Counted from the stretch's first letter, positions 8,339-22,129 are shown. The stretch: DNA of 64,000 bases from Burkholderia pyrrocinia (GCF_018417535.1 NZ_CP070977.1:2976001-3040000); one strand, 5' to 3'. Notes: generated from the letters alone by a model not told the origin. Translations and numbers: made by a program.

Positions 8339-10426
8339 TCACTTCTGCAGCAACGCCTTCAGGCTCGCGAGCCGGTCCTTCGGCGACATCGGCGCCTCTT
8401 CCGGCGTGGGCGGCGGCGCTTCGTCGAGCCCCATCTCGGGAATGAAGCGCGACGGCTCGCATACGACCGTCTCGCGCGCCCGCTTGCGCTTCTTGCACCA
8501 GTTCAGGTGCAGGCTGCGCTGCGCGCGCGTGATCGCGACGTACATCAGCCGGCGCTCTTCCTCGATCCGCTCGCTGTCGATCGGGCCGTCGTCCTCGCTG
8601 CCGCCGCGGTGCGGCATGATGCCCTCCTCGACGCCGACCAGGAACACGTGCGGATACTCGAGCCCCTTCGACGCATGGACGGTCGATAGCCGCACGGCAT
8701 CCGGATCCTCGTCCTTGCCCTCGAGCATCGACATCAGCGCGACGGTCTGGATCAGGCCGAGCAGGTTCTTGCCCGTATCGGCGAGCCCGTCCGCGTTGTG
8801 GAAACCTTCCGCCTCGCCGTCGACGGCCTCCGTCTCGGGCTTCGTGCCCTTGCGCTTCAGCCATTCGAGGAATTCGAGCACGTTCTGCCACTTCGACTGC
8901 GCCTGCCGCTCGTCGAACGCGTCGTACAGGTACGCCTCGTAGTGGATCGCCTCCATCATGTCGTCGAGCACGACGGTCGCGGGTTCCTTGTCCGCGCGGT
9001 CGGTCAGGCGCTGGATGAAGTCGCAGAACATCCGCAGCGGCTCGACCTGGCGCGCGGACAGCCGCGCCTCGATGCCGCCCATGTACACGGCCTCGAACAG
9101 CGACACCTTCGCCTGCCCCGCGAACGAGCCAAGCGCTTCGAGCGTCGTGTTGCCGATCCCGCGGCGCGGCGTCGTGACCGCGCGGATGAACGCGGGATCG
9201 TCGTCGGCGTTCGCGATCAGCCGCAGGTACGCGCACAGGTCCTTGATCTCGGCCTTGTCGAAGAACGACTGGCCGCCCGACAGCACGTACGGGATCCGCT
9301 CGCGCCGCAGCACCTGCTCGAAGATGCGCGCCTGGAAATTGCCGCGATACAGGATCGCGTAGTCGCGGAACTGCGCGCGCCGCTCGAACTTGTGCGCGGA
9401 CAGCCGGAACACGACCGATTCGGCTTCATGTTCCTCGTCGTTGCACGGCGTGACGGTGATCGAATCGCCCATTCCGTGCTCGGACCACAGCTTCTTCTCG
9501 AACAGCTTCGGGTTGTTCGCGATCACGTTGTTGGCGGCGGTCAGGATCCGCACCGTCGACCGGTAGTTCTGCTCCAGCTTGACCAGGTGCAGCTTCGGGA
9601 AATCCTTGCCGAGCTGCGCGAGGTTCTCGAGCGTAGCGCCACGCCAGCCGTAGATCGCCTGGTCGTCGTCGCCGACCGCCGTGAACGCGGCGCGCGGGCC
9701 CGCGAGCAGCTTCAGCAGCTCGTACTGGCACGCGTTGGTGTCCTGGTACTCGTCGATCAGCAGGTAGCGCAGCTTGTTCTGCCAGCGGTCGCGCACCTGT
9801 TCGTTCTTCGCGAACAGCTCGGCGGGCAGGCGGATCAGGTCGTCGAAGTCGACCGCCTGGTACGCATGCAGCGTCGCGACGTAGTTGCGGTAGACCAGCG
9901 CGGCCTGGTGCTCGTCCTCGTTGGCCGCGATCGCCATCGCCTCGTCGGGCATGATCAGACCGTTCTTCCACAGCGAGATGATGCTCTGGATCTTGCGGAT
10001 CAGCCCCTTGTCGGTCGTGCCGAGCTGCTCCTGGACCATCCCGAAGCAGTCGTCCGAATCCATGATCGAGAACTGCGGCTTCAGGCCGACGTGCTCGGCC
10101 TCCTGGCGCAGGATCTGCACGCCGAGCGAGTGGAACGTGCAGACGGTGAGCTGGTTGACGGGCACCTTGCGGCCTTCCTTGCCGGGCGTGGTGAGCGTCT
10201 TGCCCTCAAGCAGCTTCCCCACGCGCTCGCGCATTTCGGCGGCCGCCTTGTTCGTGAACGTGACGGCGGCGATGTGGCGCGGCTCGAAGCCTTTCGCTTC
10301 GATCAGGTGCGCGATCTTCTGCGTGATCACGCGGGTCTTGCCGCTGCCCGCGCCGGCGAGCACGAGACAGGGACCGTCGAGGTAGCGCACCGCTTCGTTC
10401 TGGGCGGGATTGAGGCCTGCGGACAT
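8339..10426 (-). CDS. rep: ATP-dependent DNA helicase Rep (UvrD/PcrA superfamily)
   Basis: A 695-residue superfamily 1A 3'-5' helicase. It clears proteins ahead of replication forks and restarts stalled forks together with PriA, which is also in this window. The start at 10426 (MSAGLNPAQNEAVRYLDGP) matches the usual Rep N-terminus; the longer frame upstream adds unrelated residues. Motifs in order: Walker A AGAGSGKT (residues 24-31), TFTNKAAAEM (Ia), DEYQDTN (II), GDDDQAIYGWRG (III), LEQNYRS (IV), STVHASKGLEYPHVFLVG (V) and VAITRAQRSL (VI). Sequence agreement with E. coli Rep is strong (GPCLVLAGAGSGKTRVIT, RYLLIDEYQDTN), favouring Rep over UvrD. Its promoter must lie in the 275-bp divergent space shared with the SGNH hydrolase gene. 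Confidence 0.93.
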   Translation of the reverse strand: MSAGLNPAQNEAVRYLDGPCLVLAGAGSGKTRVITQKIAHLIEAKGFEPRHIAAVTFTNKAAAEMRERVGKLLEGKTLTTPGKEGRKVPVNQLTVCTFHSLGVQILRQEAEHVGLKPQFSIMDSDDCFGMVQEQLGTTDKGLIRKIQSIISLWKNGLIMPDEAMAIAANEDEHQAALVYRNYVATLHAYQAVDFDDLIRLPAELFAKNEQVRDRWQNKLRYLLIDEYQDTNACQYELLKLLAGPRAAFTAVGDDDQAIYGWRGATLENLAQLGKDFPKLHLVKLEQNYRSTVRILTAANNVIANNPKLFEKKLWSEHGMGDSITVTPCNDEEHEAESVVFRLSAHKFERRAQFRDYAILYRGNFQARIFEQVLRRERIPYVLSGGQSFFDKAEIKDLCAYLRLIANADDDPAFIRAVTTPRRGIGNTTLEALGSFAGQAKVSLFEAVYMGGIEARLSARQVEPLRMFCDFIQRLTDRADKEPATVVLDDMMEAIHYEAYLYDAFDERQAQSKWQNVLEFLEWLKRKGTKPETEAVDGEAEGFHNADGLADTGKNLLGLIQTVALMSMLEGKDEDPDAVRLSTVHASKGLEYPHVFLVGVEEGIMPHRGGSEDDGPIDSERIEEERRLMYVAITRAQRSLHLNWCKKRKRARETVVCEPSRFIPEMGLDEAPPPTPEEAPMSPKDRLASLKALLQK

Positions 10427-10701
10427 GATGACGGATGGTGTTGCGGTTGACGGCGGAACGCCGGGAGGATGCCGTGCGCGGCAGGCTGGCGAAGCAGGCG
10501 GACACGCGGGCAGGACGCGCATGTTAACACGTCGGCGGCGCGCATTTCGGGAGCGCCGCCGGACGGGGCCGCGCGGGCGGATCGCCCGGCCGCACCCTGT
10601 CCGTCCGGCCAATCCGGCCCCGTTCTCGCACCGATCGGCCACAATACGCAGACACCGGCGCCGCCCCGCGCCGGGCCCGCAAGAATCACCGGATCGACAT
10701 C

Positions 10702-11409
10702 ATGGGATACCCGTTCGCCACCGCTGCCCTCGGCCCGCTGCTGTTCGCGCAGGGGCGCTACGTGCGTCGCGTCACGCCGCGGCTGCCCGAGGCCGCCGGC
10801 CCGCGCGACGGCGTTGCCGGCGACGGCCCGCCGCTGCGCGTGCTGGTGGTCGGCGACTCGGCCGCCGCGGGCGTCGGCGTCGCGACGCAGTGCGACGCGC
10901 TGTCCGGGCAACTGGCGAACACGCTGGCGGCCACGCACCGCGTGAGCTGGAAGCTGCTCGCGCGCACGGGCCTGACCACGCGGGAGCTCGTCGACTGGCT
11001 CGCCGCCGAGCCGGCCGAACCGTTCGACGTGGCCGTGACGTCGCTCGGCGTCAACGACGTGACGGGCGGCGTGCCGCCGGCCCGCTGGCAGGCGCAGCAG
11101 GCCGAACTCGTCCGGCTGCTCGCCGCGCGCTTCCGGGTCCGGCACGCGATCCTGTCGGCGGTGCCGCCGATGGAACGCTTCCCGGCGCTGCCGCAGCCGC
11201 TCGCGTGGTATCTCGGGCAGCGTGCGAAGCGGCTCAACACCGCACTGGCCGATTGGGTCGCCACGCAGCCACACTGCACGTTCCTGCGGGTCGCGCTGCC
11301 GCTCGAGCGCCACCTGATGGCCGCCGACGGCTTCCACCCCGGCGAAGCGGCATGCGCCGTGTGGGCCGCCCAGGTCGCGGCGGCCGTGCGGCAGCGGGCG
11401 GCCGCATGA
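10702..11409 (+). CDS. SGNH/GDSL-family hydrolase
   Basis: A 235-residue predicted esterase, lipase or acyl-hydrolase. The nucleophile motif VVGDSAAAGVG (Ser ~53), block III GVND (Asn ~118) and the catalytic dyad DGFHP (Asp ~209, His ~212) are all present in the expected order, so it should be active. The N-terminal segment is mildly hydrophobic but not a clear signal peptide. Similar proteins in proteobacteria are often lysophospholipase- or acetylesterase-like; the substrate cannot be told. It is divergent from rep, with no partner gene in an operon. Confidence 0.88.
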   Translation: MGYPFATAALGPLLFAQGRYVRRVTPRLPEAAGPRDGVAGDGPPLRVLVVGDSAAAGVGVATQCDALSGQLANTLAATHRVSWKLLARTGLTTRELVDWLAAEPAEPFDVAVTSLGVNDVTGGVPPARWQAQQAELVRLLAARFRVRHAILSAVPPMERFPALPQPLAWYLGQRAKRLNTALADWVATQPHCTFLRVALPLERHLMAADGFHPGEAACAVWAAQVAAAVRQRAAA

Positions 11410-11642
11410 CGCGGCGCGGCGCCCGCGCGCCGGCCTTGCGCCGCGAAGCCGGGCAGGCCACTACCCGCGCGCGGCGCACGGGTATGCGCAAAATGCCGGA
11501 TTCCTTTGCGCACACGCCGCGTCGCGCCGCGCATTTCGCTCAACGCGCCAGTACAAGCGGCGGCGCCATGCCAAAATAGCCGATCGTCCTCGCGCCGCCT
11601 CGGCGCGCCATCCTTTAATTTCCTTCGCAGCCAGGAATTGCC

Positions 11643-12695
11643 ATGTCGTCATTGCTCAGGATTGGTTTGATGGGTTTCGGTTTCGCCGGCGCGACGTTCC
11701 ACGCGCCCGTGATCGCCACGAGCGGCCGCACTGAAGTCACCGCGATCGCGACGGGCCAGCCCGATCGCGCGCGGGCCGCGTATCCGAATGCGCGCGTCGT
11801 CCCCGACCTCGACACGCTGCTCGGCCTCGACGACATCGAGTGCGTGGTGATCGCCACGCCGAACGACACGCACTTCGCGCTCGCGCGCCAGGTGCTCGAA
11901 GCCGGTCGTCACGTGGTCGTCGACAAGCCGGTCACGCTCACCGCCGACGAGGCGCTCGCGCTCGCGCGGCTCGCGAACGCGCGCAGCCGGCTGTTCGCGC
12001 CGTTCCACAACCGCCGCTGGGACGGCGATTTCCTCACCGTGCGCCGCATCGTCGAATCGGGCGAGCTCGGCCGGCTCACCTACTTCGCGTCGCACTTCGA
12101 CCGCTTCCGGCCGACGCCGCGCACGCGCTGGCGCGAGGAGCCCGCCCGCGGCGGCGGCCTGCTGCTCGACCTCGGCCCGCACCTGATCGACCAGGCGCTC
12201 GCGCTGTTCGGCGTGCCGGAAACCGTGAGCGCGACCGTCAAGACGCGCCGCGACAACGGCACGGCGCCCGATCTCGTGCACCTGCTGCTCGGCTATCCGG
12301 ACAAGGACGTCGCGCTGCATGCGAGCGCGCTGGTGGCGATCGAGCCCGCGCGCTTCACGCTGCACGGCACGCGCGGCAGCTACCAGAAGTTCGGGCTCGA
12401 CACGCAGGAAGACCAGCTCAAGGCCGGCCTCACCGCGGACGACGTCGAGTTCGGCGGCGGCAACCCGCCCGGCCTGTTGCGCGTGCTCGACGGCGAAGTC
12501 GAGGTCGAGCGCCCGGTGCCGACGCTCGACGGCCAGTATGCGGAGTTCTATCGCGCGCTCGCCGCGTCGATCCGCGACGGCGCGCCGTTCCCGGTCACCG
12601 CGCAGGACGCCGTCGACGTGATGACGATCATCGAGCTCGCCGCGCAGAGCGAGCACGACGGCCGCCGGCTGCCGTTCGTGCGCCGCACGGTCTGA
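11643..12695 (+). CDS. Gfo/Idh/MocA-family NAD(P)-dependent oxidoreductase (YdgJ-like)
   Basis: A 350-residue enzyme. The N-terminal Rossmann fold begins IGLMGFGFAGATFH, with ATPNDTHFALA and the catalytic-type lysine in VVDKPVT (Lys ~95) in place of the usual EKP. The C-terminal half has GGGLLLDLGPHLIDQAL with the conserved histidine, then HGTRGSYQKFGLDTQEDQL, typical of YdgJ/YvaA-like members that act on sugars or inositols. The exact substrate is not known. ATG 11643 lies shortly after GCCAGGAATT, which gives a purine-rich ribosome binding site. It appears monocistronic between the SGNH hydrolase and a small lipoprotein gene. Confidence 0.88.
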   Translation: MSSLLRIGLMGFGFAGATFHAPVIATSGRTEVTAIATGQPDRARAAYPNARVVPDLDTLLGLDDIECVVIATPNDTHFALARQVLEAGRHVVVDKPVTLTADEALALARLANARSRLFAPFHNRRWDGDFLTVRRIVESGELGRLTYFASHFDRFRPTPRTRWREEPARGGGLLLDLGPHLIDQALALFGVPETVSATVKTRRDNGTAPDLVHLLLGYPDKDVALHASALVAIEPARFTLHGTRGSYQKFGLDTQEDQLKAGLTADDVEFGGGNPPGLLRVLDGEVEVERPVPTLDGQYAEFYRALAASIRDGAPFPVTAQDAVDVMTIIELAAQSEHDGRRLPFVRRTV

Positions 12696-12834
12696 CACCG
12701 CGCGCCGGCCGGTTGCGCCTGGATCAGCCGGAACATTCGGTTACAAATACCGGGGGAACGAAAGTCAGCGGTACACCTGTCTGACGCGTTTCTCAAAAAA
12801 GTCGATCCGACACCAATCCGTCAGGAGAATGTTG

Positions 12835-13197
12835 ATGCAACGGTTGATTCGCGCAGCAGCGTGCTGCGTGCTGGTTTCCTCGCTCGCGGCCTGTATCGTG
12901 CAGCCGCAGCAGCCGGTCCGTCCGGCGCCCCCGCCGCGGCCGAATCCGCAGGTCGTCGCGAACGAGCGAATGCAACAGATCCAGGGCCGGATCGACAACC
13001 TGCACCGCCGCATCGACGCGCGCGTGAACGGCGGCTACTACCCGCCGCCGTACGGCGCGCAGCTTCATCACCGCCTCGACGTGATCCGCCAGGAGTCGAA
13101 CGACATGTCCGCGCAGCACAGCGGCGGCCTGTCCGGCGACGAGCAGCGCGTGCTGAACCAGGAACTCGACACGGCCGCGCGCGCGATCGGCGAGTAA
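12835..13197 (+). CDS. Small outer-membrane or periplasmic lipoprotein
   Basis: A 120-residue protein with a lipoprotein signal peptide: MQRLIRAAACCVLVSSLAAC, lipobox LAAC with the acylated Cys at residue 20. After a Pro-rich linker (QPVRPAPPPRPNP) comes a helical, charged domain with RIDNLHRRIDARVNGGYYPPP and a C-terminal EQRVLNQELDTAARAIGE. ATG 12835 is preferred over ATG 12829 because AGGAG at 12823-12827 sits seven bases before it and only one base before the other. The role is unknown; similar short proteins are common, poorly characterised envelope lipoproteins in Burkholderia. A long hairpin lies just downstream. Confidence 0.8.
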   Translation: MQRLIRAAACCVLVSSLAACIVQPQQPVRPAPPPRPNPQVVANERMQQIQGRIDNLHRRIDARVNGGYYPPPYGAQLHHRLDVIRQESNDMSAQHSGGLSGDEQRVLNQELDTAARAIGE

Positions 13198-13223
13198 CGC
13201 GCCGGCGCCCGCCGGAGCGGAAA

Positions 13224-13250
13224 AAGCGGCGGCACAGGCTGCCGCCGCTT
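13224..13250. terminator. Long perfect hairpin after the lipoprotein gene
   Basis: An 11-bp perfect inverted repeat, AAGCGGCGGCA and TGCCGCCGCTT, around a 5-base loop. The T-run is poor on the + strand and better on the - strand. It probably ends lipoprotein transcripts and insulates the glycine riboswitch promoter that follows. Confidence 0.5.
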
Positions 13251-13278
13251 GTCGCGAAGCGACATTCTTTTGCTCAAA

Positions 13279-13307
13279 TTGACAAGGCCCACCCGCTCGC
13301 GTACAGT
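13279..13307 (+). promoter_or_regulatory. Sigma70-type promoter of the glycine-cleavage operon
   Basis: A consensus -35 TTGACA at 13279-13284 and a -10 TACAGT at 13302-13307 are separated by exactly 17 bp. Transcription would start near 13314, just ahead of the first glycine aptamer, which is the right place for the riboswitch leader. Confidence 0.8.
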
Positions 13308-13319
13308 CGCCCGCACGCG

Positions 13320-13577
13320 TCGGGAGAGCGTGTGACCGCGTAGCTAGCAACGCCGGTCGCGCCGCCGAAGGGGCACACCCGCAAACTCTCAGGCAAAAGG
13401 ACCGACCGCGTCGGGGAATCCCGTCCGCGCATTGCGCGGGCCGCACTCCCCGCACTCTGGAGAGCGGCAGTAGCCCGCTGCGCACATGCTGCGCGGGCAA
13501 GCTGCCCACCGAAGGGGCGCGCGCTCGCCGGGCTTTGCCCGCAGTGCAATCTCTCAGGTATCGAGGACAGAGGGGCA
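13320..13577 (+). promoter_or_regulatory. Tandem glycine riboswitch (two aptamers) upstream of gcvT
   Basis: Two successive glycine-aptamer signatures are visible. Aptamer 1 (about 13321-13415) has GGGAGAG, then CGCCGAAGGGGCA and AACTCTCAGGCAAAAGGACCG. Aptamer 2 (about 13453-13577) has CTGGAGAG, CACCGAAGGGGC and ATCTCTCAGGTATCGAGGACAGAG. The linker is about 40 nt. The class senses glycine, and in gcv operons glycine binding normally turns expression on. The gcvT start is 88 bases further on. No strong terminator hairpin with a T-run is visible after aptamer 2, so control of translation start or a weak terminator is possible. Confidence 0.95.
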
Positions 13578-13664
13578 TGTACCGGATCGCTCGCAGCCCG
13601 TCGGCCGCGGCGGTCGGCACATGGCCGTTCTGATCCGCGCGCAAGCGCCTTGCCTGAGGCCTCG

Positions 13665-14783
13665 ATGACTGCACTGAATCACACCCCGCTCAACGCCGCG
13701 CACCGCGCGCTCAATGCCCGCATGGTCGACTTCGGCGGCTGGGACATGCCCGTCAACTACGGCTCGCAGATCGAAGAACACGAAGCCGTGCGCACCGACG
13801 CCGGCATGTTCGACGTGTCGCACATGTGCGTCGTCGATTTCACCGGCAGCCGCGTGCGCGCATTCTTCGAGCACGCGATCGCGAACAACGTCGGCAAGCT
13901 CAAGACCCCCGGCAAGGCGCTCTACTCGTGCCTGCTCAATCCGCAGGGCGGCGTCATCGACGACCTGATCGTCTATTACTTCACCGAAGACTTCTTCCGC
14001 GTCGTCGTCAACGCCGGCACCGCCGAGAAAGACATCGCGTGGTTCAACCAGTTGAACGAGCAAGGCGGCTACGGCGTCACGATCGCGCCGCGCCGCGATT
14101 TCGCGATCGTCGCCGTACAGGGCCCGAACGCCCGCGAAAAAACCTGGACGACCGTGCCCGCCGCGCGCGCCGCAACGAGCGAGCTGAAGCCGTTCAACGC
14201 CGCGCAGGTCGCCGGCACGCCGTTCGGCGATCTCACCGTCGCGCGCACCGGCTATACCGGTGAAGACGGTTTCGAAGTGATCGTCCCGGCCGTGCATGTC
14301 GAAGCGCTGTGGAACGCACTGCAGCAAAACGGCGTGCGCCCGTGCGGGCTCGGCGCGCGCGACACGCTGCGCCTCGAGGCCGGCATGAACCTGTACGGCC
14401 AGGACATGGACGACACCGTCTCGCCGCTCGACGCGGGCCTCGCGTGGACGGTCGACCTCACCGCGCCGCGCGACTTCGTCGGCCGCGCCGCGCTCGAGCG
14501 CGACGGCACGCGCGCCGCGTTCGTCGGCCTGATCCTGCAAAAGGAAAACGGCAAGGCGGGCGGCGTGCTGCGCGCGCACCAGAAGGTCGTCACGCCGCAC
14601 GGCGAAGGCGAGATCACGAGCGGCACGTTCTCGCCGTCGATGCAGGAATCGATCGCGTTCGCACGCGTGCCGGCGGCCGTCCAGGTCGGCGACACGGTCC
14701 AGGTGCAAATTCGCGACAAGAATCTTCCCGCGCGCGTGGTAAAACTGCCGTTCGTGCGCAACGGCAAGGTCCTCGCTGCGTAA
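13665..14783 (+). CDS. gcvT: Glycine cleavage system T protein (aminomethyltransferase)
   Basis: A 372-residue protein that transfers the one-carbon unit from the aminomethyl-lipoyl arm of GcvH to tetrahydrofolate, releasing ammonia. ATG 13665 ([16 protein letters not shown]) is preceded by TGAGG six bases upstream; an in-frame TTG at 13650 would add five residues with no better support. Family landmarks: [27 protein letters not shown], an FRVVVNAGT segment, [10 protein letters not shown] near the folate pocket, and [14 protein letters not shown]. It is the first gene of gcvT-gcvH-gcvP behind the glycine riboswitch. Length and order are normal for a beta-proteobacterium. Confidence 0.97.
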   Translation: MTALNHTPLNAAHRALNARMVDFGGWDMPVNYGSQIEEHEAVRTDAGMFDVSHMCVVDFTGSRVRAFFEHAIANNVGKLKTPGKALYSCLLNPQGGVIDDLIVYYFTEDFFRVVVNAGTAEKDIAWFNQLNEQGGYGVTIAPRRDFAIVAVQGPNAREKTWTTVPAARAATSELKPFNAAQVAGTPFGDLTVARTGYTGEDGFEVIVPAVHVEALWNALQQNGVRPCGLGARDTLRLEAGMNLYGQDMDDTVSPLDAGLAWTVDLTAPRDFVGRAALERDGTRAAFVGLILQKENGKAGGVLRAHQKVVTPHGEGEITSGTFSPSMQESIAFARVPAAVQVGDTVQVQIRDKNLPARVVKLPFVRNGKVLAA

Positions 14784-14899
14784 CGGCCGGGGGCCCGCCT
14801 CCCGGTAAGCCGGGAAATGGCGCCCGGCACAACCACACCCGGCGCGCCATGGCGGCGCGCCAGCAGAACGAATTACACCCTTTTATCCAGGAGCATCCG

Positions 14900-15280
14900 A
14901 TGAGCAACGTCCCGGCCGATCTGAAATACACCGACGAACACGAGTGGATCCGCACCGAAGCCGACGGCACGCTGACGGTCGGTATCACCGATCACGCGCA
15001 GAGCACGCTCGGCGACATCGTCTTCCTCGAACTGCCGGCAGTCGGCAAGTCGGTGACCGCGGGCGACGCCGTCGGCGTCGTCGAATCGGTGAAGGCGGCA
15101 TCCGACATCTACTCGCCGGTGTCCGGCGAGATCGTCGCCGTCAACACGGAAGCCGCCGACACGCCGGAAGAAGTGAACAGCGACGCATACGGCGTGTGGC
15201 TCTTCAAGATCAAGCTCGCGGCCGGCGCATCGACCGACAAGCTGATCGACGCAGCCGCCTACACCAAGCTGATCGACTAA
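14900..15280 (+). CDS. gcvH: Glycine cleavage system H protein (lipoyl carrier)
   Basis: A 126-residue lipoyl-domain carrier that shuttles the aminomethyl group from GcvP to GcvT and electrons to lipoamide dehydrogenase. The lipoylation lysine is Lys 65 in [10 protein letters not shown]. The flanking beta strands ([30 protein letters not shown]) and ends (GVWLFKIKL) are standard. ATG 14900 has AGGAG (CCAGGAGCATCCG) at the correct spacing. It lies 116 bp after gcvT and 66 bp before gcvP in the same operon. The L protein (Lpd) is not here, as is usual, being shared with 2-oxoacid dehydrogenases. Confidence 0.97.
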   Translation: MSNVPADLKYTDEHEWIRTEADGTLTVGITDHAQSTLGDIVFLELPAVGKSVTAGDAVGVVESVKAASDIYSPVSGEIVAVNTEAADTPEEVNSDAYGVWLFKIKLAAGASTDKLIDAAAYTKLID

Positions 15281-15346
15281 TTCCCTCACCCGAAACCGCG
15301 CGGGGCCGGCCAGCCGCCCTGCCCCGCGCGGGACCAGAGTCACGCC

Positions 15347-18274
<2,928 letters not shown>

Positions 18275-18311
18275 CGCGCGCCAGGCCCGGAGCCGTCCGA
18301 TGATGACAGCA

Positions 18312-18343
18312 CCGCACGCAACTCCGTGTTGCGTGCGGTTTTT
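18312..18343 (+). terminator. Terminator of the gcvTHP operon
   Basis: CCGCACGCAA pairs with TTGCGTGCGG around a short loop, followed by TTTTT. It lies 38 bp after the gcvP stop and gives a clean end to the operon. Confidence 0.9.
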
Positions 18344-18425
18344 GCGTTCGCCGCTCGAACCGGTGCGCGTTCGTCCGCCAATCCGGCTAACATCACACGC
18401 GATCCAGCCAATGAAGGAGTTCCGC

Positions 18426-19562
18426 ATGGTGCGTCCGATGTTTCCGGGCCATGGTGCAATGCAGAGCCGGCCGCGCGCGCGCCGGTTCGTGCCGATGCTC
18501 GTCGCGTCGCTGTCGTTCGCCGCTGCCGGCCTCGGCGCGGCCGGCAGCGCGCGCGCGGCGATGAATTTCTGCGCGGCGCCGGCACTGCAGGCGAGCGAGA
18601 CGACGCAGGCCGAGCCGGGCGTGCAGGCGCTGATCCGCAGCGTCGACGCGCGCATCGGCGAGCAGCCGAAGGCGATGGCGCGCGTGCACACCGAGGGCAC
18701 GCTGCCGCACGAAGGCATCTACGACCAGAGCGCGGCCGCGCTTAAGGACATGGACCTGATGCGCGACGCGGCGCTCGCGTGGCGCGTGACGAACGCGCCG
18801 CGCTACCTGCAGCTCGTCGACCGCTTCCTGTCCGCGTGGGTCGCGACCTACCAGCCGAGCTTCAACCCGATCGACGAGACGCGCTTCGAAAGCCTGATCG
18901 TCGCGTACGACATGACCGCGAGCGCGCTGCCGGTGAAGACCCGCAACGCGACGGCAGCGTTCATCGCGAAGCTCGGCGCGGGCTATGTCGCGCAGATCGA
19001 CACGCAGAAGCGTCCGCTCGCCGGCACCTGGCGCAACAACTGGCAGAGCCACCGGATCAAGCTGATCGCGCTGTCCGCGTTCACGCTCGGCGACCGCAAG
19101 ATGATGAACGCCGCGCAGCGGCTGTTCGTCGAGCATCTCGCCGACAACATCGGCCCGGACGGCAAGACGTGGGATTTCGAGGAACGCGATGCGCTGCACT
19201 ACGCTGTGTACGACCTGCAGCCGCTGGTGACGGCCGCGCTCGCCGCGCGCCGCTTCAACCGCAACTGGCTGCGCGAGCGCGGCGCGAACGGCGCGACGCT
19301 CGAGGCCGCGCTCGACTGGCTCGTGCCGTACGCGCTCGGCGAGAAGACCCACGAGGAATTCGTGAATTCGCCGGTGCCATTCGACGCGAAGCGCCGCGAG
19401 GCCGGCCTGCCGGGCTACACGGGGCAGTGGGACCCGAAAAACGCCACCGAACTCTTTCATCTGGCCGCGCGGCTCGACGGGCGCTATGCCCGCGTCGCGC
19501 AGCAGCTTTCCCCAACGCCGCCCGCATGGCTCGCCGCGTGCCTGCCATTACAGGCGCGCTAG
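18426..19562 (+). CDS. Exported alginate-lyase-family protein
   Basis: A 378-residue protein. AAGGAG at 18414-18419, six bases before ATG 18426, fixes the start. The N-terminus is an unusually long signal peptide: a basic region (RPRARRF), a hydrophobic core (VPMLVASLSFAAAGLG) and a cut near ARA-AM, about residue 40. The mature part is all-helical, with ATYQPSFNPIDETRFE, GTWRNNWQSHRIKLIAL and FEERDALHYAVYDLQPL, as in the alginate lyase (PL5-like, PF05426) superfamily of (alpha/alpha) toroids, where Asn, His and Tyr form the catalytic site. It may cleave a polyuronate or other acidic polysaccharide in the periplasm. No alginate or exopolysaccharide genes are nearby, so the substrate is open. 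Confidence 0.8.
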   Translation: MVRPMFPGHGAMQSRPRARRFVPMLVASLSFAAAGLGAAGSARAAMNFCAAPALQASETTQAEPGVQALIRSVDARIGEQPKAMARVHTEGTLPHEGIYDQSAAALKDMDLMRDAALAWRVTNAPRYLQLVDRFLSAWVATYQPSFNPIDETRFESLIVAYDMTASALPVKTRNATAAFIAKLGAGYVAQIDTQKRPLAGTWRNNWQSHRIKLIALSAFTLGDRKMMNAAQRLFVEHLADNIGPDGKTWDFEERDALHYAVYDLQPLVTAALAARRFNRNWLRERGANGATLEAALDWLVPYALGEKTHEEFVNSPVPFDAKRREAGLPGYTGQWDPKNATELFHLAARLDGRYARVAQQLSPTPPAWLAACLPLQAR

Positions 19563-19592
19563 CACTACTCTTAAAGCAAGGCAGGTATCGAA

Positions 19593-20981
<1,389 letters not shown>

Positions 20982-21096
20982 ACGCCCCCGGGCCCATCGC
21001 TTCGCGCCAGGCCGCCGAGGGGCCTATTCCCCGAAGGGCCTCACTTCGAGGCCGAAAACCTGGAGCGCCCCCGCTTTTTCTTGAGAGCGCCGCGCA

Positions 21097-21369
21097 TCAC
21101 GGCCACTGCCGCCGCGCATGCAAGACGCGGAGAATCTCCACGATGTTGTCGGCCGGCCGGATGCGATATACGAGCACGTAGTTCGGCGCGACCACCAGCT
21201 CGCGCGTGCCCGCCACGCGCCCTTGCCGATACAGTTCGGCGCGCGCGGGCAACGCCGCGGCCCGCTCGTCCAGTTCGAGCGCGGCCAGCGGGTCGTCCTG
21301 GGCGATGTAGTCCATGATCGCGGCGCGGTCCTCACACGCCTTCGGATGCCAATGCAGCGCGAGGGTCAA
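21097..21369 (-). CDS. RelE/ParE-family toxin
   Basis: A 90-residue protein of the RelE/ParE fold: the N-terminal helices ACEDRAAIMDYIAQDDPLAALELDE, the strand ELVVAPNYVLVYRI and the C-terminal VEILRVLHARRQWP are typical. ParE members poison DNA gyrase and RelE members cut mRNA on the ribosome; the missing catalytic-base pattern of RelE and the overall look lean to ParE-like, but this is not certain. Its ATG overlaps the stop of the antitoxin gene by 4 bases (ATGA), so the two are translationally coupled with the antitoxin made first, as expected for a type II pair. Confidence 0.85.
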   Translation of the reverse strand: MTLALHWHPKACEDRAAIMDYIAQDDPLAALELDERAAALPARAELYRQGRVAGTRELVVAPNYVLVYRIRPADNIVEILRVLHARRQWP

Positions 21370-21839
21370 ACAGCATTACCCCGCTTGCCCGCAATCCGTT
21401 GACGCAGCGCGGCACGGCGCGACGCAAACTCTGCGCTGACCTCGGCATCGGGAATCGACGGGGGAATCGACGGGCGCGGATCGTCCAGCGCCTGCTGCAC
21501 CTGCTCGCGAAACCAGCGGTCGTGGACAGCCGCTTCATGAGCCGCTTTCAGCGCGGCCGCACGATCGGGCCGCGCCGCCCGGCCGGCTGCATCCGGGTCG
21601 AAATCCGACGCGTCCACATCGAACCGGCTGATACCGATATCGCGCAGAAACCCGACCAACGTTTCAAAACGACGGAACACGCGCACGTCGCCGCGCTTGG
21701 CCGACAGGAGCCGTTCGCTTGCGCCGCAACGGGCCGAAACGGCCCAGCCGTTGCCGCAGCCGATCACACGCGCGGCGCGCACGGCGCCGGCCTCGACGAG
21801 CTGGACGAGCGTCTTTTGATCGATTGTTTCGGTTGCCAT
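21366..21839 (-). CDS. Probable antitoxin of the RelE/ParE pair
   Basis: A 157-residue protein encoded immediately upstream of and overlapping the toxin gene. The N-terminal half (TLVQLVEAGAVRAARVIGCG to FRRFETLVGFLRDIGISRFDVD) resembles PHD/ParD-linked antitoxin-type proteins that accompany ParE in beta-proteobacteria. The C-terminal half is charged and helical (AALKAAHEAAVHDRWFREQ, FASRRAALRQRIAGKR), suited to wrapping around the toxin. It is longer than the usual 70-90 residue antitoxin. The AT-rich upstream stretch with repeated CATCCC (about 21862-21900) is a likely autoregulatory region. The identity rests mainly on gene position and overlap. Confidence 0.7.
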   Translation of the reverse strand: MATETIDQKTLVQLVEAGAVRAARVIGCGNGWAVSARCGASERLLSAKRGDVRVFRRFETLVGFLRDIGISRFDVDASDFDPDAAGRAARPDRAAALKAAHEAAVHDRWFREQVQQALDDPRPSIPPSIPDAEVSAEFASRRAALRQRIAGKRGNAV

Positions 21840-22129
21840 GCTGGATCCTCGATCCCGTTAGTCATCCCAGAAATTTTACTATTGAATGGCATCCCGTTTT
21901 ATTATTATTCGGGAGGTACGACATCGATGCTCGAGACCTGTATTCGCGTCGACATCCGTAGCCCTCAATTCTCCCAGTCGAGCGATCACGCACAAGCCGC
22001 CCTTTCGGCCAACCGCCACCGGCGAACGCGGGCGACGCGCCGTCCGAATCACTCCGTGTTCCGACACTTTTCAGCGCCCCGCCGACAGGCGTAAGCTGTA
22101 CATCCCGCTACCCAGGGAGACGGCAGCCC

